From positions 50,079,881 through 50,143,880 of the forward strand of contig CM071597.1 in the NCBI GenBank assembly GCA_036435485.1: a stretch of 64,000 nt of DNA. Direction: 5' to 3'. The notes below the pieces were generated by a model that had not been told where the DNA came from, ran no database searches, and saw nothing but the letters and a program-made list of their open reading frames with translations. The position numbers and the translations under genes are program-made. The stretch is from Saposhnikovia divaricata. Taxonomy: Eukaryota; Streptophyta; Magnoliopsida; Apiales; Apiaceae. Positions 36,674 to 49,685 of the stretch are shown one piece after another; the stretch's first letter is position 1, and each line of letters opens with the position of its first letter.

Positions 36674-38027
36674 AAATGGAACGCCCCCAAATCAAATATA
36701 CTCTAATTTGAGTCGTCACGCCATCACAATCATACCTATCACATAATGCAATAATATACAAAATCTGTTCCATAATATTACAACTTAAACCAAATTAATA
36801 TTACAACTATTCCTCAAATTCATTTACATCATTACAACATAAAATATAATATAAGGTCCTTAACAAAAGTTGTCACACAATACTAAGGCATTATAGCTAT
36901 GCCAGCAAAACTCCCAGCCTGGTGAATACTACTAAGACATCTTCTCTTTCCCTGCTCCTACATAGGGGTGTGTCTCCTGATTTTCTCCCTTAACTGTAAA
37001 ATATAAACTAGTAATATCGTGAGCGGAAAAAGCGCTCAATAAGGCTACTACTAGAGTAGAAAGATACACCAGATAATTCCCATTTATAAATGATATATTT
37101 ATTAATGAAGTAACTATAAAAGAATGGAAAGGGTTGATTAAAAACAAAATCTCCACTTACTCGTTTGTCACAACTCAAGAACTCTAATGATCTCTAATAT
37201 GTGAAACTCATTTATTAAAGATAGGAGGACCTCAATGAGCACTGGTCTAGGTCACCTTTTTCCCCATAGTCGGTGATCAGCCGATCTATGGCACCTACTT
37301 TATTGCTAGCAGATGGATGCACATATCACCCAGGCCACACATGAGCCATATTTCACCTTTGTTCAAGTATTCTAAATTCTTGAACAAAATCATTACCGGG
37401 ACTTGATTTCTCGAATAATCCTGTTAATCAGTATCAGATGAAAATATGCATTTGAAAAGTAACAACACAAGCTCATTTATAAGAATAAAAGTACTCAAAT
37501 ATAATCCGGTTAGCTAACTCGAACAATTGAGGTTAGCTCATGTCTCCGAACATTTGTTTGTAGTCCCGAACAATTGAGACCACAGTGTAATAATACACTC
37601 TCAAGATTCATCATAAGATGTTGAAATCACATTCATCATCCACTTGGTTCGATTAAATGAACCCGCTCAACAAAATTCAGTGGAATTATACTAATCTGAA
37701 TCAATAGATTATTATGTTGATTCTCATACAAGTTGTAAAATAAGATAGCTCTCAAATAGAATCACCCTTAGCTAACTCGAACAAATGATGTTAGCTCGTT
37801 ATGGTTGATTGAGGTGCTGTCTTGAATGAATAAGATCAGTAAAATACACTTAAAATCTTCGATATTTGAATAATCTATCTTTCTTGGAAAATGCTCACAT
37901 AAGGATAATTTACTCGAAATCTTTATTTTTATAAAAGTTTATGAATATAAAAGAGTATAGGAGTTCAGTCATCTCGAAGAAAGTTGGATAAATAACTAAT
38001 TAGCTCAAGAGTGTTCAATTGCATAAC

Positions 38028-39163
38028 TATATATATTATAATGGCCGGAGATCATAAACGCACCAGAAGCGTTTAAGATATTTTTTTTTGGAATCTCACT
38101 TTTTTGATATTTTTATTAAATTTTTTCCTTGCATTAAATAGCAGCTTAATTGCATCTTAATGACATTTTAATAATCATTAATTACATTAATTAAATTAAT
38201 ATATATTAAAATTACTTCATATTATTAATATAAAAGATTGACAAACTTTACTTGAGTATAATTATTATTCCAATATAAAATATTAATTATATGTATAAAA
38301 TTAAAATCATTTTTATGTAAATTAACGACTAAAAATTGTTCACATTGCGTCATTGTTTATTGTGTCAAAATATTATACACATGTTGATTCATTATATTGT
38401 GTCAAAATAAATTAATATTCTAAATATATAAATTCTTATAGTATTATTGATCATATATATTATGAGAGGGGTGTCGGCTTTAAAAATGACCGAAGATCAG
38501 AAACGCACCAGAAGCATTTAATATATTTTTATTAAAATCTAACTTTTTCGATTTTTTTATTAATTTTTTTTCTTGCATTAAATAGCAGCTTAATGGCATC
38601 TTAATGACATTTCAATAATCAGTAATTACAATAATTAAATAAATATATATATATTAAATTTAATTTATATTATTTATAAAAAAAGATTGACAAACTTTAT
38701 TTGAGTATAATTATTATTTCAATATAAAATATTAATTATATGTATAAAATTAAGATTATTTTGCATGTAAATTAACGACTTAAAATTGTTTACGTTGCGT
38801 CATTCTTTATTGTGTCAAAATGTTATGTACATGTTGTTTCATTATATTGTATCAAAATAAATTATTATTCTAAATATTTAAATTCTTATACTATTACTGA
38901 GCATGTATATTATGAGAGGGGTGTCGGCTTTAAAAACGTTAATTAGTTCTATTTAATATTGTAATTGCTATTTTTCATGTTTATAATATTTTTAAGTATT
39001 AAAACTCTTGACATATGATGAGAGCATTATTCCAACAAATTATTCATACAAACTGTTTTAAATCATTTTTTAGGAAATTTTTAAAATGCATATTAGTTTA
39101 TCTATTTTTAGTAGCTAAAAGTACAATTTTACTAACCGCGCAAAGCGCGGCTAAATTGCCTAG
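38028..39163 (+). mobile_element. Non-autonomous Helitron inside the LTR
   Basis: Comparison with the empty site in the other LTR (around 29270) gives an exact insertion between A (38027) and T (39164) without target duplication. The 3' end is CTAG, preceded by a perfect GC hairpin, CCGCGC-aaa-GCGCGG, at 39136-39150. These are Helitron hallmarks. The 5' end starts ctatatatattat, so the usual first T of TC is missing. There is no Rep/helicase coding sequence. Confidence 0.9.
38041..38936 (+). repeat. ~445-bp tandem duplication inside the Helitron
   Basis: Two units, 38041-38485 and 38486-38936, both start with a cGGAGATC/cGAAGATC and aacgcaccagaagc block and end in tatgagaggggtgtcggctt. They differ at many positions, so the duplication predates or is independent of the insertion. 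Confidence 0.88.
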
Positions 39164-40515
39164 TTAAATATAACAATAATAAATAAGAAGAACATTCTCC
39201 AAGTAGATAGAGGATATTAGACTTGCCTGGAGTCCTTAGCTTATTAAAATACAAGAAAGCAGCAAAGAGTGAGTCTTCTTTTTCACTTCCTCCACTTAAG
39301 TTGTGTTCTAGAAGAACAACACAATACACTCACGTTAGTACTATATCAAATCTCAAATCTCAACTAACTCAAGTAAAGTCCAAATCATCCAATCAATATC
39401 AAAATCTATTTGACAATTTTATTTCTAGCTCTCATTACACGCAACATCATTCTAAATTTAATCTTAATTCTAACAAAATTTTGGCATGACCTATTGGTAA
39501 AATAGACTTTTCCCGGTGTAAAAACACCTCAATATAATCACAAGTCATCCACAACAATCCACAATACCCACAACCATCACTTCATAGTTAAATCCAACTC
39601 CAATCACAATTCGTCTATCCTTTTCAACTATAACTCTATTGAAATTTTAAATCAGAACATCAATCACCAATGCAAGGCATACCATACTTGGTAGCCAACT
39701 AGACAAGACCAAAACAAACAACTTTCATCTTTTGACCAACATCAAATAATGCTTTTAACCCATTGAAAATGACTCCCCAAAATATGGCAAATAAATCAAA
39801 ACCATAAAATACTAATGCGCACACTTTACTCCAACATTTTTCATAACTCAAAAAATAATCATTTATTTACAAAATTTTCCAGATTTGCACTTCAATATAA
39901 ACCCAATCTACCATAAAACATTCAGAGCAAAATTCCTAATTTAACACCCAAAACCGAATGCTTAAATATACAACTCAACACAGAAATTTCTATGCTGCGC
40001 AACCTTTACTAAAACGGGTATAATTCTTGACTCGTTTACTCTTTTAACGCAAGGTTTTTGCGTGAATAAACTAGACTCCAAGTAGAACAACTTTTATGAA
40101 GGGACCACTGCCCAGAATAGAGCACAACACATTTGAATTCTTCTTGCAAGAACAGGGCAGTAGTTGTGTAAACAAAACCAACTGTTTTCATGTTTTTCAT
40201 GCTTAAAACACATAAAACATCTACAAATTCAAAAACCCTAAATCAACTAATAAAACCCTAATTTATAATAAGCAACATACACCATAATTAAGCTTTAAAA
40301 TCCAAGAATCAAACCTTACACAAGTTTAAAGACAAGTAGCAAGTTTCAATTTTACCAAGCTTTCACTTTTCCACCAAAACACTATTCATCATCTTCTTCC
40401 TTTCTTCCTTCTTCCAATCCACCACAAACACAAGCAACTCCTCAATACAAGCTTTACCCACTATGAATATATGTTTAAAGTTTGATCTCAAGTACTCATC
40501 AAGCAATTCCCAAGC

Positions 40516-40548
<33 letters not shown>

Positions 40549-41217
40549 CTCTTCCTCCCTTTTTTTTCTTCTTCAAATGGTTCAAATATATACATGTATA
40601 AAAAACTTCTACTCTCCACTTTTCTAGATTTCTCCATAAGTTTCTAAACTTTTCTATTTGTTTTTTTTACTTATTTCTCGTTTTTTTAAAAAATCTAATA
40701 ATATTAAATCAATGAATAAATCCCAAAACTCCAAATAAATTACTAGAATTTAACATAGTTAAACTCTAGTTTTCTGGAGTCTAAAATAATATTCTCATGC
40801 TCTAAAACTCATTCTCATAATTAAATCTCCAATTAAACTCATTTTTTCTCAAAAATTGAAATAATTGGAATCAATCCTCAAATTAATTCTCAATATTCTC
40901 AAAATCATATCGAAATTCTAAAATACACTAATCCATCAAGATCTCATAGCCCCATATGCTCTCCATAATTTATAACCATTTTCCGGGTACTCAAAATAAT
41001 TAATACTAGCACTACTCGAACAAATTTCCTAGATATTGGTTCGGATTTTCTCAAGATAAAAAAAATCCAAAATCCAAATTGATGTTTTAAAGTCTTGATG
41101 TTTAATTCCTCAATCTCACGGTCTCAAGAATTTTCCAAATAAATCTCCAAATATTAATACGACTTATATTATAAAAGAAAACTTACAGAATATATTCTGA
41201 GAGTCTTGGTTATTACA

Positions 41218-41466
41218 CACTCGAATTATATTCTATGACTCACAACAAAATTAAAAACTGACATGACTACTATCAATATTACTCGTATTAATTTTCGGAT
41301 TACAAACTTGAACATACTTAAATAAGTACACAATAGCCACATATGTCATACAAGCAAAACTCTATTAAAATCAATCATATACTTTAGACGACATTGATCA
41401 TGAACAATTCAGTTTAAAAATACAATTTAATCTAACGACTTGTGCCTCGCACGGGTTTTATGCTAG
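41218..41466 (+). mobile_element. Helitron 3' terminus, left part not found
   Basis: Ends in gctag|T at 41466, preceded by a short hairpin, gtgc-ctc-gcac, at about 41441-41451. The chromovirus ends just before it, so the chromovirus may have inserted into this Helitron. No 5' TC end was recognised. Confidence 0.5.
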
Positions 41467-42796
41467 TTGTACTATATACACAGTACGTCCAAATATCATT
41501 TAATAAATATTATATATATAATGATAATTTAAATACCTAAAATAACTTCATATTTAAGATCAAATAATAAAATTTTGATAAAATTAATATTAATGTAATA
41601 AAATATAATTAAAATTTATTTAGTTATATATCATATGATGATATGCCTTGATAAATTCTCAAAATTGAAAGATTAGTTTAAATTTTATTAATAAACTTAC
41701 TAAAATTATAATAACATATATTAATAACATTTAAAATTGATATACAAATTTTTTATAATTAAACATGGATCAAATAATCCATTGATCTTATTTAAAGTAA
41801 AATTGGTTATAAAACGTGAAAAATGGATAGTTCATAGTTCATGAATTAAGTTAAAATTTTCAACAGAATCAAAATGTAGGTACCAATCCTTAAAATTAGG
41901 TTAGGTAAAAATTTATAAATTTTTTGAATGATAAGCGAATATATAATTTGATATTTTGTATGATGAGGCTTGTTAATAATTTTCTATATTAGGTGGACGA
42001 TGATAATTATATCCTATTATATAATAAGAGTAAGAGGGATAATAAGTGAGTACTATTAAATTTAATAGTACTATTAAATTTAATATTTATAACCCTAAAT
42101 ATACTATTAAAACATATGATAAATATTCACTTTTCAACATAACTAAATTTAATATTTATAACTCTAAATATACTAATAAAACATGTGATAAAATTCACTT
42201 TCCAAAACTCATTAATCATCTATTAAATTTAATATTAAAAACTCATTAATCATCTATTATTAAATTTGATATTAGTACACGCCAAAAATTTAGTTTACAA
42301 GATAGCATTGAAAAATTGTGAGTACATAAGCACAAAGCAGCTCTCATCTCTTCTACAGAAAACTACTACGCCGTGACTTTCGGGAAACAATCCAAAATAA
42401 AACATATGATAAAATTCACTTTTCAAAACTCATTAATCATCTTTTAAATTTAATATTAGAATCTTTTTAATCATGTATTAAATTTGATATTAGTACACCC
42501 CAAAAATTTAATTTACAAGATATCATTGAAAAATTGCGAGTACATAAGCACCAAGCAGCCCTCATCTCTTCTATTGAAAACTACTATGCCCTGGCTTTCG
42601 GGAAACAATCCAAATCAAACCTGACTTTAACTACTAAATAGTTCTGGTTCAAAACAAAAAATCATGGTTGTCTTCTATACTTCATATGTGCATATAATTT
42701 ACGTTAATATTGAAAACAAATCAGGTAATAATAAGATGTAACAAAAAAATCAAAAAACAAATTATTATTAGTTACATATATAATTTTTTTACAAAA
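41467..42796. other. AT-rich sequence with a ~218-bp tandem duplication
   Basis: No gene was recognised. Blocks at about 42180-42398 and 42400-42617 are two copies of the same sequence, including a distinctive gagtacataagca...ctttcgggaaacaatcc part, at an offset of 218 bp. The first copy has a small extra internal repeat of the aaactcattaatcatctatta segment. Confidence 0.75.
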
Positions 42797-43104
42797 TCTA
42801 TACTATCTATACTATACAATAATAAGCAAAATGAGATATATTTTTTAGTTTGGTTCAACTGTTAGATCGGTAGCTCAAATAGATGATGATCGGATGCAAT
42901 ACTAAAAGTTGTTATATATAGAGGTCTACCGTTCGAATCCTAGAAAGGTTGAAGATTCGATTCCCGCCAACAACATATTAATTTGGATTTAATACTAAAT
43001 ATTGGTATGTACAAAGGTGAAATATTTATAATATTATATAACTACACAATAAGTAAATTAAAAAAATTAAAAATAACCCGTGCTTTGCACGGGCTATAAG
43101 CTAG
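42797..43104 (+). mobile_element. Short non-autonomous Helitron (~308 bp)
   Basis: Starts TCTATACTAT after an A, and ends CTAG before a T. A perfect hairpin, CCCGTGC-ttt-GCACGGG, lies about 10 bp before the end (near 43078-43094). A second TCTATACTAT at 42805 could be the true start. Confidence 0.8.
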
Positions 43105-43253
43105 TTTTCTAAATAGGAGGATGTCTTTTTCTAATCATCCAAATACCTTTTTATTTTTCTTTTGATAAAAAATCCAAATACCTTTTTATTATTCAATCCA
43201 AATAAAAATAAATTAATATGAAATGGACTTACAAACATGGTCAATAAAGTTTA

Positions 43254-43497
43254 TGATAAAGTAGTTGCAAATTCTCTTATCAATCACAGTTTGGAGGCAT
43301 AAGCCTCCAAATTTATTACAATACATCACAATTATTTATATAATCAATTCTTAATCAATAATTTATTACAATACATCACAATTGTTTATATAATCAATTC
43401 ATAATCAATAATAACGGAAATTAAATCCCTATTTACTAATAAAAAACAACTCTCCATATTTCTCTCATAATAATATATATTAACATATATGTCAACA
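43254..43497 (-). repeat. Left LTR of the outer copia-like element
   Basis: Matches 52597-52793. It is longer by a ~50-bp internal tandem duplication (aatttattacaatacatcac segment present twice). Confidence 0.85.
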
Positions 43498-44099
43498 TCA
43501 CCCCTCAAACTCGATACTCAATCAAGAGTTTGCTAAAATTAAAAAATAATTGGATCATTTGCTCCAATCGACATAATCACCCACTTGAATCAGCTTTCTC
43601 GGTGTAATAAGATCTTCATCCTTGTCTTCATCATCTTTATTATCGTTGCCTCCATTATAGTTTTCGTCTCGGTTCTCCTCAATATTCTTCTTTTTGTCGT
43701 CGTTAATTTGAGACAGTCTCTTACACAAATCTACCAAACCCATCATCATTTTTGTTGTGCTTCCATCTTATCTCCGTCTTCATTCTCAAGATTTTTTTTT
43801 CTTGCCCACCCAAAAACTCTTGCTGATTATTTTTTTTTCTCACACAAACTTTCATAAGGATTTTTTTCACACACAAAACATTTTTTTTTTCGCGCCCACA
43901 AACTCTCGCAGATTCTTTTTTTTTTTCCTCTCTAATCCACGAACTCTCATGGGATCTTTTTTCTTTCTCCCCCATGAATTCTCGTAGAGCCTTTTTTTAG
44001 ATATACAAACTCTCGTAGATTTTTTCTCACACTCACGAACTCTCGTAGGTTTTTTTCTCTAATCCACGATTTCTCGTAAATTTTTTCACACCCACAATC
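43498..44099 (-). repeat. Interior of the outer element with degenerate tandem units
   Basis: From about 43770 to 44099 some ten units of the type cacaaactctcgtagatttttt recur, with spacing of 25-40 bp. The array continues at 52520-52570 beyond the nested copia. An acidic Asp/Lys/Asn-rich frame at 43749-43555 (minus) has no recognisable family and may be chance. Confidence 0.7.
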
Positions 44100-44175
44100 T
44101 GTTAAGAACCAGTCCATCTAAAACCATAAGGTGTTAGAGGAAGGTCCCAAATGAATCTTATGCTATATTTCAACA
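44100..44175 (-). repeat. 3' LTR of the copia element (76 bp)
   Basis: Starts TGTTGAAAT on the minus strand. The right copy at 52444-52519 differs by only a few bases. The ends form a 6-bp inverted repeat, TGTTGA/TCAACA, in the right copy. Confidence 0.92.
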
Positions 44176-44195
44176 CTCCCCCTCACTCAAAATCC
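44176..44195 (-). other. Polypurine tract of the copia element
   Basis: On the minus strand, gattttgagtgagggggag immediately precedes the TGTTGA start of the 3' LTR. Confidence 0.9.
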
Positions 44196-47100
44196 CCTTT
44201 TTTTTTTGGTTGAAGAGTGGATCACGGGCGCCCATCTTTTGGGACAATAATTGCCTTCGTGTCCATAATAAATTGTGAGAATATTGGGGGTGGCAGGGAG
44301 TCGAACTTGAGATTTTCGCCAAACCAGAGCTCTTATACCATTTTCTAGAAGACTGTCTTAATCCATATATAGTTTTGCGAAGGCGACATACCAATTGATT
44401 CTCCCCTTGTCGCCGGAACCCAGGCGGAAGTGACATATATATATATTTCTTAATCAATATCACCGTGCAGGAAGGCATTATTTACATCAAGGTGGTGCAT
44501 GGTCCAACCGCAAGCAGCTGCAATAGCTATCAAACAACGAACTGTGATAATCTTGGCTGTAGGAGAGAAATTTTCTTGAAAATTAACACCCTCCAATTGT
44601 GTATAACCCTTAGCAACCAAACGTACTTTATATCTTTCAATTGAGCCATCTGACTTCCGTTTTATTTTGTACACCCAATGACATCCAATCGGAACTTTAC
44701 CAACTGGAAGAGTGGTGAGGGACCATGTTCCATTGTTCTGAAGTGCGTTCAATTCATCTTGCATAGCTTTCTGCCAATTGGGATTAGTAGATGCCTCTAA
44801 ATAGGATCTTGGTTCAATTTCAGATTGCAAATTTGCCACAAAAGATCTATGAGTAGGTGAGTAGCGATGATAAGAGATATAATTACTAAGAGGATAACGT
44901 GTACCTTTTGTAGAGGCTGGCAGTAGAGGGTCAGATTGGTCAGTAACAACAGAACACACATAATCTCGGAGTTTTTGTGGAGGACCTGTGGTGCAATTAG
45001 AGCGGCGGACAATGGGTGGGTCAGGCTGAAGTGGGACTGGAGTAAGTGATGGCAAAGTTTGAGACTGATCAGGTGTATGAAGAGGTTGAGGAGTTTCAGG
45101 CCGAGAGCTGGTGATGGATGGTGGAGGGGATGGTGGTGTTTCTGTTTGGTCGTTGTTGATGCTAACAGTGGGTGTGTCTTTGGTGTGTGTTTGTTGTTCT
45201 GATGGATCATCAAATATTGGTGGAATAAGAGGGATTGGGCCTAGGATATGGGTTTGGATTTTAGGTCTAGAATATTTATCAATCGAGGAAGAGTAAGGAA
45301 AGATATTCTCATAAAATTTTATATCTCGACTAGTGAAAATATTTTTGGTAGTAAGATCGTATAATTTATACGCTTTTTGACCAAAAGGATATCCAATAAA
45401 TATGGCGCGAGAATCAAACTTATGAGTAATCTTAACATTCGTTGCATATGCAAGACAACCAAACACACGAAAATGATAATCATTAGGGAGCTCATTGTAG
45501 AGGAGTTCATATGGAGTTTTCAAGGAAAGAAGTGGTGATGGCAAGCGATTAATAATATATAAAGATGTGAGGACACATTCTTCCCAAAATTTTGTAGGAA
45601 GATTTGCTTAAAATTTTAAGGCGCGGGCAACTTGAAGAATATGTAGATGTTTTCTCTCTACAACCCCATTTTGTTGGGGTGTATAAACATAAGAATGTTG
45701 AAATACGACACCATTATCTTGAAAGAAAGTGCGTAGAGAAATAAATTCTCCACCATTATCACTACGAAAGGTTTTAATGCGCGATCAAAATTGAGTAAGA
45801 ACATAGCTAAAAAAGCATTTCAAGATAGGTTGAGTTTCATCTTTGTTTTTCATCATAAAAATCCATGTAAAACGTGTAAAATCATCGACAATGGTAAGAA
45901 AGTAATAAGCACCAGAAAGTGAAACATGATTATAACGACCCCAAATATCGCAATGAATAATATCAAATGCTTTACTAGAAGAAATAGTACTTGTTCCAAA
46001 AGCCAGACGACTTTGTTTAGCTAATGGATAACTATGACAAACATTTTTTGATTCAACTAAAATATAAAGAGAGTGTTTGGCCAGATGATTCATTGGTAAA
46101 TGAGAAGCATGTCCTAAACGATTATGCCAAAGATCAATTGATGAATTGACAAGGTTGCAAGATGGAAGACTTTTGGTTGTGTTTGATTTATTCTCATCTT
46201 TGCCCGCTGCTAATGCCACCATATAGTACATGTTTTTTTGTTTACCCAAACCAATCGTCCTCCTCGTAGCCAGATCCTGCAAAATACACCAATACGGAAA
46301 AAATGTGATTGAACAATTCAAACCTCTTGTCAAACGACTTACTGACATCCAATCCACATTAAATGTAGGCACGGATAATACATTATTTAAAATGTATTTT
46401 GAATTAAGTGATAATGATCCTTCGCCAACAATCTCAATTTTATCTCCACTTAGTCACAATACATGTGACAATGAACAATTTTTGTTATTCTCAAATAACC
46501 GTGATGAAATAATATGATCAGTCGCTCCGCTGTCAATAATCCAATTTTGAGAATTTAATTTTGACAAACCTGATTTTGCTGCAACATTAGCTTTTGGATT
46601 AGAAGTTGTACCAGATTTCAGTTCTTGGTTGTTGAGCAATGATAACAGCTGTTCTAGATGAGCCTTAGACATTGTAACAGATCCTTCTTCATCACCAGAA
46701 GCCAAGGTGATATTATTAGCAGCCTTTGGTTGGCCTGACTTTGCTTTTGGATGAGTTGGTAGATACCCATGTAATTCCCAGCACGTATCAATCCAATGAC
46801 CTACTTCATCACAATGAGAATAAAAAGGACGTCCTCTTCCACCAGTAGAAAAACCACCTCCTCTACCTTGATTGCGTCTTCCACCCCATCGTCCTGCACT
46901 ATTGTCGCTGAAGTTCCAGCAACCACCTCCTGGTATCCCTCGACCTTTGTTGCCTGAGTTCCAACGCCCATTGCTATTGCTGATGTTGTTTGTGTTTCCA
47001 CTCTGATATGATGAATGATGTTGTTCTTTTTGAGTATTCTGAACCGCCATTGCAGCTACTGACTCATTAGTTGTAGAACTAATTTGAATTTGTTTCTATG

Positions 47101-47635
47101 CTTGGGTGATCGAATCATAGGATTGACGAACAGTTGGTAACGGTATTTGTAACAAAATTTGGTTTCGAATTGCAGTGTACGTATAGTTTAATCCCATTAA
47201 AAACTGCATCAGTTTTTGTTTCTCACTTGGTACTCCTTCATTTGAGTCAGAATACATGAGTAGTTTCTTCCATAAACTCTTCAATTTAGTATACTATATC
47301 GAAACAGAAAGTTGTCCTTGTTTGAGAGATGCAATATTTTGTTGAATTTCAAAAACACGAGGCGCATTACATTGTGAAAAGCCACAAATGAACAAGAGTG
47401 TTGATAATCCACAAATGAACCATGTCATTGCATCGAGACCACAAACCATATAAATCAGGGAATTTTTCTTTTGATGGTGGTTTACATGAGCCATCGACAA
47501 ATCCGAGCTTGTTCTTGGAGTTCAAAGCCAATGTCATTGCCCTTTTCTAACCAGGATAATTGTCATCGTTGAGAGTTTTTGATACTAAAATCATTCCATG
47601 ATGATCTGAATGATTAATGTAACAAAGGTCAGATG
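44196..47635 (-). pseudogene. Copia gag-pol body, defective
   Basis: Reading leftwards on the minus strand: Gag (YINHSDHHGMILVSKTL, KNKLGFVDGSCKPP) with a TAG in place of a Trp after NYPG; a knuckle, YSHCDEVGHWIDTCWELHGY, whose first Cys is missing; protease WIIDSGATDHI (near 46540-46510); an integrase HHCC zinc-finger region (HNRLGHASHLPMNH) and core with CDIWGRY, FRSDNGGEF and NGVVERKH; then RT (NPNWQKAMQDELNALQNNGTW, WVYKIKRKSDGSIERYK, LDVNNAFLHGDI, PPGFRRQGENQLVCRL). Soon after YGLRQSSRKWYKS the homology stops, so the YVDD part of RT and all of RNase H are deleted. Stops lie at about 45785 and 45608, and near the Gag/pol parts. Order PR-IN-RT identifies Ty1/copia. Confidence 0.92.
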
Positions 47636-47640
47636 AATCT
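47636..47640. repeat. 5-bp target site duplication of the innermost LTR element
   Basis: aatct at 47636-47640 recurs at 52298-52302. It lies within the copia gag, and joining the flanks restores the Gag frame. Confidence 0.92.
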
Positions 47641-49685
47641 TTTAAAAACCCAAATAATACACTTAATTTTAAAATCCACTAAAACTCAAATAAAACGATA
47701 CAACTTCTCAAAATTCAATATCTTACAATTCATAAATTAAAAAAATACATCTAAATTCTCCAAATATCGCAACTCGCACTCTTCCCAATAAGTAGCCCAC
47801 CTAAATAAGATCACCTGCAGGGAGAAATAAGAGAAACAAAGACTGGCAGTGAGCGAAAGGCTCATATACGGATATAAAATGATTCATAAGCTGAACAAAT
47901 TAAATAGCTGAACAAGTTAAGAATAAAAATGAATATCTGAATAAAAGAATAATGAGACATAGTGAATGAGATACTAGAAAGTAAATACTCAACTCACAAT
48001 GTAAAAATAAATAACTCCAAATCAAAAATAAACTTACTCTAATAATATTCATATCACTTACGCATAATTAACACATTAACATAAATAAAGACAGAACCGA
48101 TAAAATATAATCTGACTCTTACACATACACATACACTTACAAATAATATTCAAAACAATTAATCTTACCACGTACACATATTAATCAGCAAAATTATTAT
48201 CAAAAACAAAACTTACTTACTAACATGGGAGATAATCTTACAGGATGTCCTACATTTTCGGTCATCCAGAATAAGTAGTCATCAAAACTTATAGGGGCTT
48301 GCATAGCACAGAGTAAATGCTACCCAAAATCTTACAGGGGCTTGCACGGCAAAAAGCACAATGCTACCCAAATGGCCAAACATACACAATAGTCACGACT
48401 ATACGTGTCCCATAACATCGGCGACACGCCCATACTATTAAAATACACCGCATAGGAGGTGCCCAGCACGAGATTCTCTCCACTCATGACGGAGTCTTAC
48501 AATATCTCCCAAATCATAATAAAATCATAAATAACTAACTCGAAAAAGAAATGATCTTACAATATCTCCGAAGTCATACGTACATCACAAATAACAGATA
48601 ACACATACTCATATATCACACACCCAAATATTGTACAAAGTAGACGATTGAATATAAATTTTCAGAACCTGACCAGTCTCAAAGAATAGCAATTTACTCT
48701 ATAAAGATGAACTCAAATGAATAAGTATAAAACACGAAAGTCGTAGATGATTCCGAGACCTTTCCAGAATGGTAAAGCTCGTTAAAAATGGAGAAGTAAC
48801 GAATTCAGTAACAATGAAAATGCGGACTGGCAGAACAGAATCAGCCCCTGATCAGTTTAGTAATTCGATATTTAAGACATCGAAATCACGGAATTGGTTA
48901 GCGGAACATGAATACAAAACACAGAGGTCGAAACGAGCTTTCCAGAATTATATTGATCATAGTTGTTGAACAAATTTCGGAGTTACTATGAATTTCCGAA
49001 GTTAGAATGTACAAACAGAAATTAACACAACAGATTTTCACATGTTTACATGCTGAATTTCAAAAAACATAGAGAACAAAAAAGGAAGATAATCGAAATA
49101 TCTTTCCAACGAGTCAAAAATCATAATATTCCGACAAACAGTGAATCGGATACGAATTTAACAAGAAATCAGATTTGCAATACATATGAATTTGGAGTCC
49201 GGTATGAAGAACAAAGAGAATAACATAAAAATCCGTACCTTAAAATCCAAAGATTATCACTAATCCTCATCAAACTCAGTTTTCCCAATCCAAAGAATCC
49301 TAAATTTTCTAACAAAGATACATAATTCATAAGTGCTACAACAAAAACGAAAAATAACAACAAACATATCTTACCTCTTCTAAGAACCCTAATTTGTTCC
49401 TCAAACTAATCTCTTCTTTCTCTTCTTCTCATCCTATTCTCTCTTCTCCACTTCTCTCTTCTCCTTCTCCCCTAATACGAAAAGTGATGTAAGTTTCTTT
49501 TTCCCAAACCCTCACCCTTATTTTATTTATTTTCTATTCTTTTCTCTTTTTTTAACTACTAATATCCTAATTAAAAACATTTATTTACTCCTAAACTAAT
49601 ATAAATACTATGTAACCAATATTTTCTAATCCTCAATATAAAATAAAATAACTAAAAATATTTATAAAAAATACGGGATGTTACA
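47641..49685 (-). repeat. 3' LTR of the innermost element
   Basis: Pairs with 50250-52297. It contains two ~45-bp direct units (about 48280-48371), each with a ggggcttgca block and an atgctaccc block; the same units occur near 50900-50985. Confidence 0.92.

Larger units (their letters stand above)
28141..41217 (-). mobile_element. Minus-strand Ty3/gypsy chromovirus, defective, with long LTRs
   Basis: LTRs lie at 28141-31338 (3' LTR, truncated) and 36677-41217 (5' LTR, with a Helitron inside), around an interior of 31339-36676. The minus strand carries PBS (36673-36662), pol relics (33480-31374) and PPT (31354-31339) in the right order. RT and protease cannot be recognised. The chromodomain-type tail after integrase marks it as a plant chromovirus. 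No target duplication can be tested because the left LTR has lost its outer ~220 bp. Confidence 0.9.
36677..41217 (-). repeat. 5' LTR of the minus-strand chromovirus, with inserted Helitron
   Basis: It runs tggaacgccc...ttattaca. Without the 1,136-bp Helitron it is about 3,405 bp. The comparison with 28141-31338 shows many substitutions and small indels, so this insertion is clearly older than the 15-kb element. Confidence 0.9.

Noticed and set aside
43555..43749. Acidic Asp/Asn/Lys-rich minus-strand frame as a gene
   Set aside because: Low-complexity composition, no homology recognised, within an LTR element interior beside the PPT.
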